Of a DNA stretch of 64,000 bases, positions 62,703 through 64,000 are shown in pieces. The stretch comes from Fidelibacterota bacterium (GTDB taxonomy: Bacteria > Fidelibacterota > UBA8477 > JABMPR01). Numbering within the stretch: the first letter of the stretch is position 1; each line of letters opens with the position of its first letter. The position numbers and the translations under genes are program-made. The DNA lies in the NCBI GenBank assembly GCA_016844955.1, contig JAERTH010000075.1, positions 1-64,000 on the forward strand, in the 5' to 3' direction. The notes beneath the pieces were generated by a model, which saw nothing but the letters and a program-made list of their open reading frames with translations, was not told where the DNA came from and did not search any database.

Positions 62703-63757
62703 TGAAACCTGTAAGAAGAGATTTTCTGCTAGAGCTACCAAAACCTGAGCTCCATTGCCATCTGGATGGTTCGCTCCGGATTGAAACCATTCTTGATCTG
62801 GCGCAAAAGGGCAAGATAGAACTACCTGCAACCGATGCGGAGAGTTTGCACAAAGCTGTAGTTGTACAGGGCCGTGTCAAAACGTTGGAAGAATACCTGG
62901 ATAAATTCCAAATCACACTCTCTGTACTTCAAACCCCTGAGGCTCTGGAACGGGTAGCCTTTGAATTGGCCCAGGATGCTGCTGCTGAGAATGTCCGACA
63001 TTTAGAGGTTAGATATTCACCCATCCTGCATCTGGAGCAGGGTATGACCCCCATGGAATCACTTGATGCGGTTATCAGAGGACTTAGAACAGCCGAGCAT
63101 GAATTCAACATCAGCACCGGTGTCATCATTTGTGGAATTCGCAACTTCTCCATAGAATCTTCGATTGAGTTGGCCGAATTGGCAATTGCGTATAAATACC
63201 GGGGCGTTGTGGGCTATGATCTGGCTGGCGCTGAGGAAAATTTTCCTGCAAAGGATCACCTGGAAGCCTTCTATCTCATCCGCAATAACAACGTGAATGT
63301 GACGCTCCATGCTGGCGAGGCCTATGGCCCCCAATCAATCCACCAGGCCATACACTATTGTGGAGCTAATCGAATTGGACACGGAACCCGCCTGCGCGAA
63401 GATGGTGATCTCATGAATTATGTGAATGACCACCGCATTTGTCTGGAAATTTGTCTTACATCAAATTTTCAAACTGGCTCGATTGAGAATATCAAAAGTC
63501 ATCCGCTCAAATTCTATCACGACTATGGATTACGTATCAGTTTGAATACCGACAATCGCCTGATCAGTGGCGTTTCATTGGTGGATGAGTATATGTTGGC
63601 GCATAAAACCTTTAATTTCAACATGTTGGATTTTAAAGACTTTATAATTAGTGGCTTTAAAAGTGCTTTCCTGGAGCATCGTGAAAGGACAAAACTGATT
63701 AAGGAAGTGGCGCATACCATTGATGATTATCTGGGAGTGGGTTCCCACAAATATTGA
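62702..63757 (+). CDS. add: Adenosine deaminase
   Basis: This 351-residue zinc enzyme hydrolyses adenosine to inosine and ammonia. The metal and catalytic motifs are PELHCHLDGSLRIE (HxH), VTLHAGEAYGP (His), RIGHGTRLRED and ISLNTDNRLISG (Asp). Here the second residue after NTD is Asn rather than the Asp of the animal enzymes, as in many bacterial homologues. It begins with TAATG overlap to the OPT gene and is followed 9 bases later by the YedF-like gene. The near-full family length suggests it is complete. Confidence 0.94.
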   Translation: MKPVRRDFLLELPKPELHCHLDGSLRIETILDLAQKGKIELPATDAESLHKAVVVQGRVKTLEEYLDKFQITLSVLQTPEALERVAFELAQDAAAENVRHLEVRYSPILHLEQGMTPMESLDAVIRGLRTAEHEFNISTGVIICGIRNFSIESSIELAELAIAYKYRGVVGYDLAGAEENFPAKDHLEAFYLIRNNNVNVTLHAGEAYGPQSIHQAIHYCGANRIGHGTRLREDGDLMNYVNDHRICLEICLTSNFQTGSIENIKSHPLKFYHDYGLRISLNTDNRLISGVSLVDEYMLAHKTFNFNMLDFKDFIISGFKSAFLEHRERTKLIKEVAHTIDDYLGVGSHKY

Positions 63758-63766
63758 GGATCTAAA

Positions 63767-64000
63767 ATGAACTTTCTATACTTGAATTCGAAGACAATGG
63801 GCACCGGGGACGATATTCTCGGTGAACAGTTACTCATCACATTCCTTAAGAAACTGGCTGAATCCAAACATCATATTGATGTTATTGGTTGTGTAAATGG
63901 CGCTATCGCATTAACCACTCAACCAGGAGAGGCGCTTGACGCCCTGAAAATATTGGAACTGAAGGGTGCCAAAATTGCTACCTGCGGTACTTGCCTGGAT
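63767..64000 (+). CDS. Partial: YedF/DsrE-like sulfurtransferase family protein
   Basis: The frame runs from ATG 63767 to the window edge (78 codons) and is cut by it. MNFLYLNSKTMGTGDDILGE and ILELKGAKIATCGTCLD match the C-terminal DsrE-like domain of YedF-type selenium-metabolism proteins, including the CGTCLD motif. GAGGAT precedes the ATG and the gene starts 9 bases after the adenosine deaminase stop, in the same run. The remainder lies outside the window. Confidence 0.8.
   Translation, partial: MNFLYLNSKTMGTGDDILGEQLLITFLKKLAESKHHIDVIGCVNGAIALTTQPGEALDALKILELKGAKIATCGTCLD

Noticed and set aside
62702..63757. Adenosine deaminase Asp-to-Asn change as a sign of inactivity
   Set aside because: The NTDN wording is common in bacterial homologues, and the other catalytic residues are intact.

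Overview
The window looks like a chromosomal stretch from an uncultured Gram-negative bacterium of the FCB superphylum, most likely Candidatus Marinimicrobia or a relative (Ignavibacteria or Calditrichota are alternatives). Two secreted proteins (2912-4237 and 45725-49516) end in a FPNPFNPST-type C-terminal sorting domain as used with type IX secretion. There are also TonB-dependent uptake, lipoproteins, outer-membrane barrels and Bacteroidota-like housekeeping genes. This assignment comes from reading protein motifs; no phylogeny was run. Almost all of the window is coding. I saw no rRNA, tRNA, CRISPR array, transposase or phage genes.

Layout. 1-770: a possible gene end, two copies of a short inverted-repeat-bounded element, then a palindrome, a sigma70-like promoter and a cobalamin riboswitch. 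775-4237: a B12-controlled pair, a BtuB-like TonB receptor and a secreted beta-propeller that resembles BtuG. 4496-10363: amino-acid/Na+ symporter, inositol monophosphatase-type enzyme, large M1-type metallopeptidase, DUF503 protein. 10360-11234 (-): a small XRE regulator and a membrane protein behind three perfect-register 21-bp repeats. 11290-15618 (-): operon of HD hydrolase, NhaD antiporter, two unknowns and a PduO-type cobalamin adenosyltransferase. 15880-21758 (-): operon of alanine-dehydrogenase-like protein, CoA-transferase, ferredoxin, 2-oxoacid:ferredoxin oxidoreductase alpha and fused beta-gamma subunits, and a universal stress protein. 21919-33920: a receiver/PEP-synthase-like hybrid, a small barrel, an uncharacterised Cys-rich protein, glutamate dehydrogenase, and a 1545-residue AMP-ligase/acetyltransferase fusion. 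33946-39077: response regulator, citrate synthase of mitochondrial type, rRNA methyltransferase, Fur-family regulator, rhodanese lipoprotein. 39332-45629: TetR-led operon with an outer-membrane protein, LolCDE-like ABC transporter, LolA-like protein and a membrane protein. 45725-56895: giant surface protein, esterase, proline catabolism genes (P5C dehydrogenase and PutP) around several unknown small genes. 56901-64000: CsgG-like lipoprotein, a candidate small RNA, STAS protein, a methyltransferase-like/acyltransferase fusion, OPT transporter, adenosine deaminase and the start of a YedF-like gene.

How it fits together. The gene set points to a peptide- and amino-acid-consuming heterotroph. Peptides and amino acids enter through the OPT, AGCS and PutP carriers. 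The M1-type peptidase, P5C dehydrogenase, glutamate dehydrogenase and the alanine-dehydrogenase-like protein would yield 2-oxoacids. The oxidoreductase/ferredoxin/CoA-transferase operon would turn these into acyl-CoA, reduced ferredoxin and acids, or feed citrate synthase. B12 uptake (riboswitch, receptor, propeller) and adenosylation (PduO) are both present. The Na+-linked carriers and the NhaD antiporter suggest sodium cycling. These pathway links are inferences from gene content and order.
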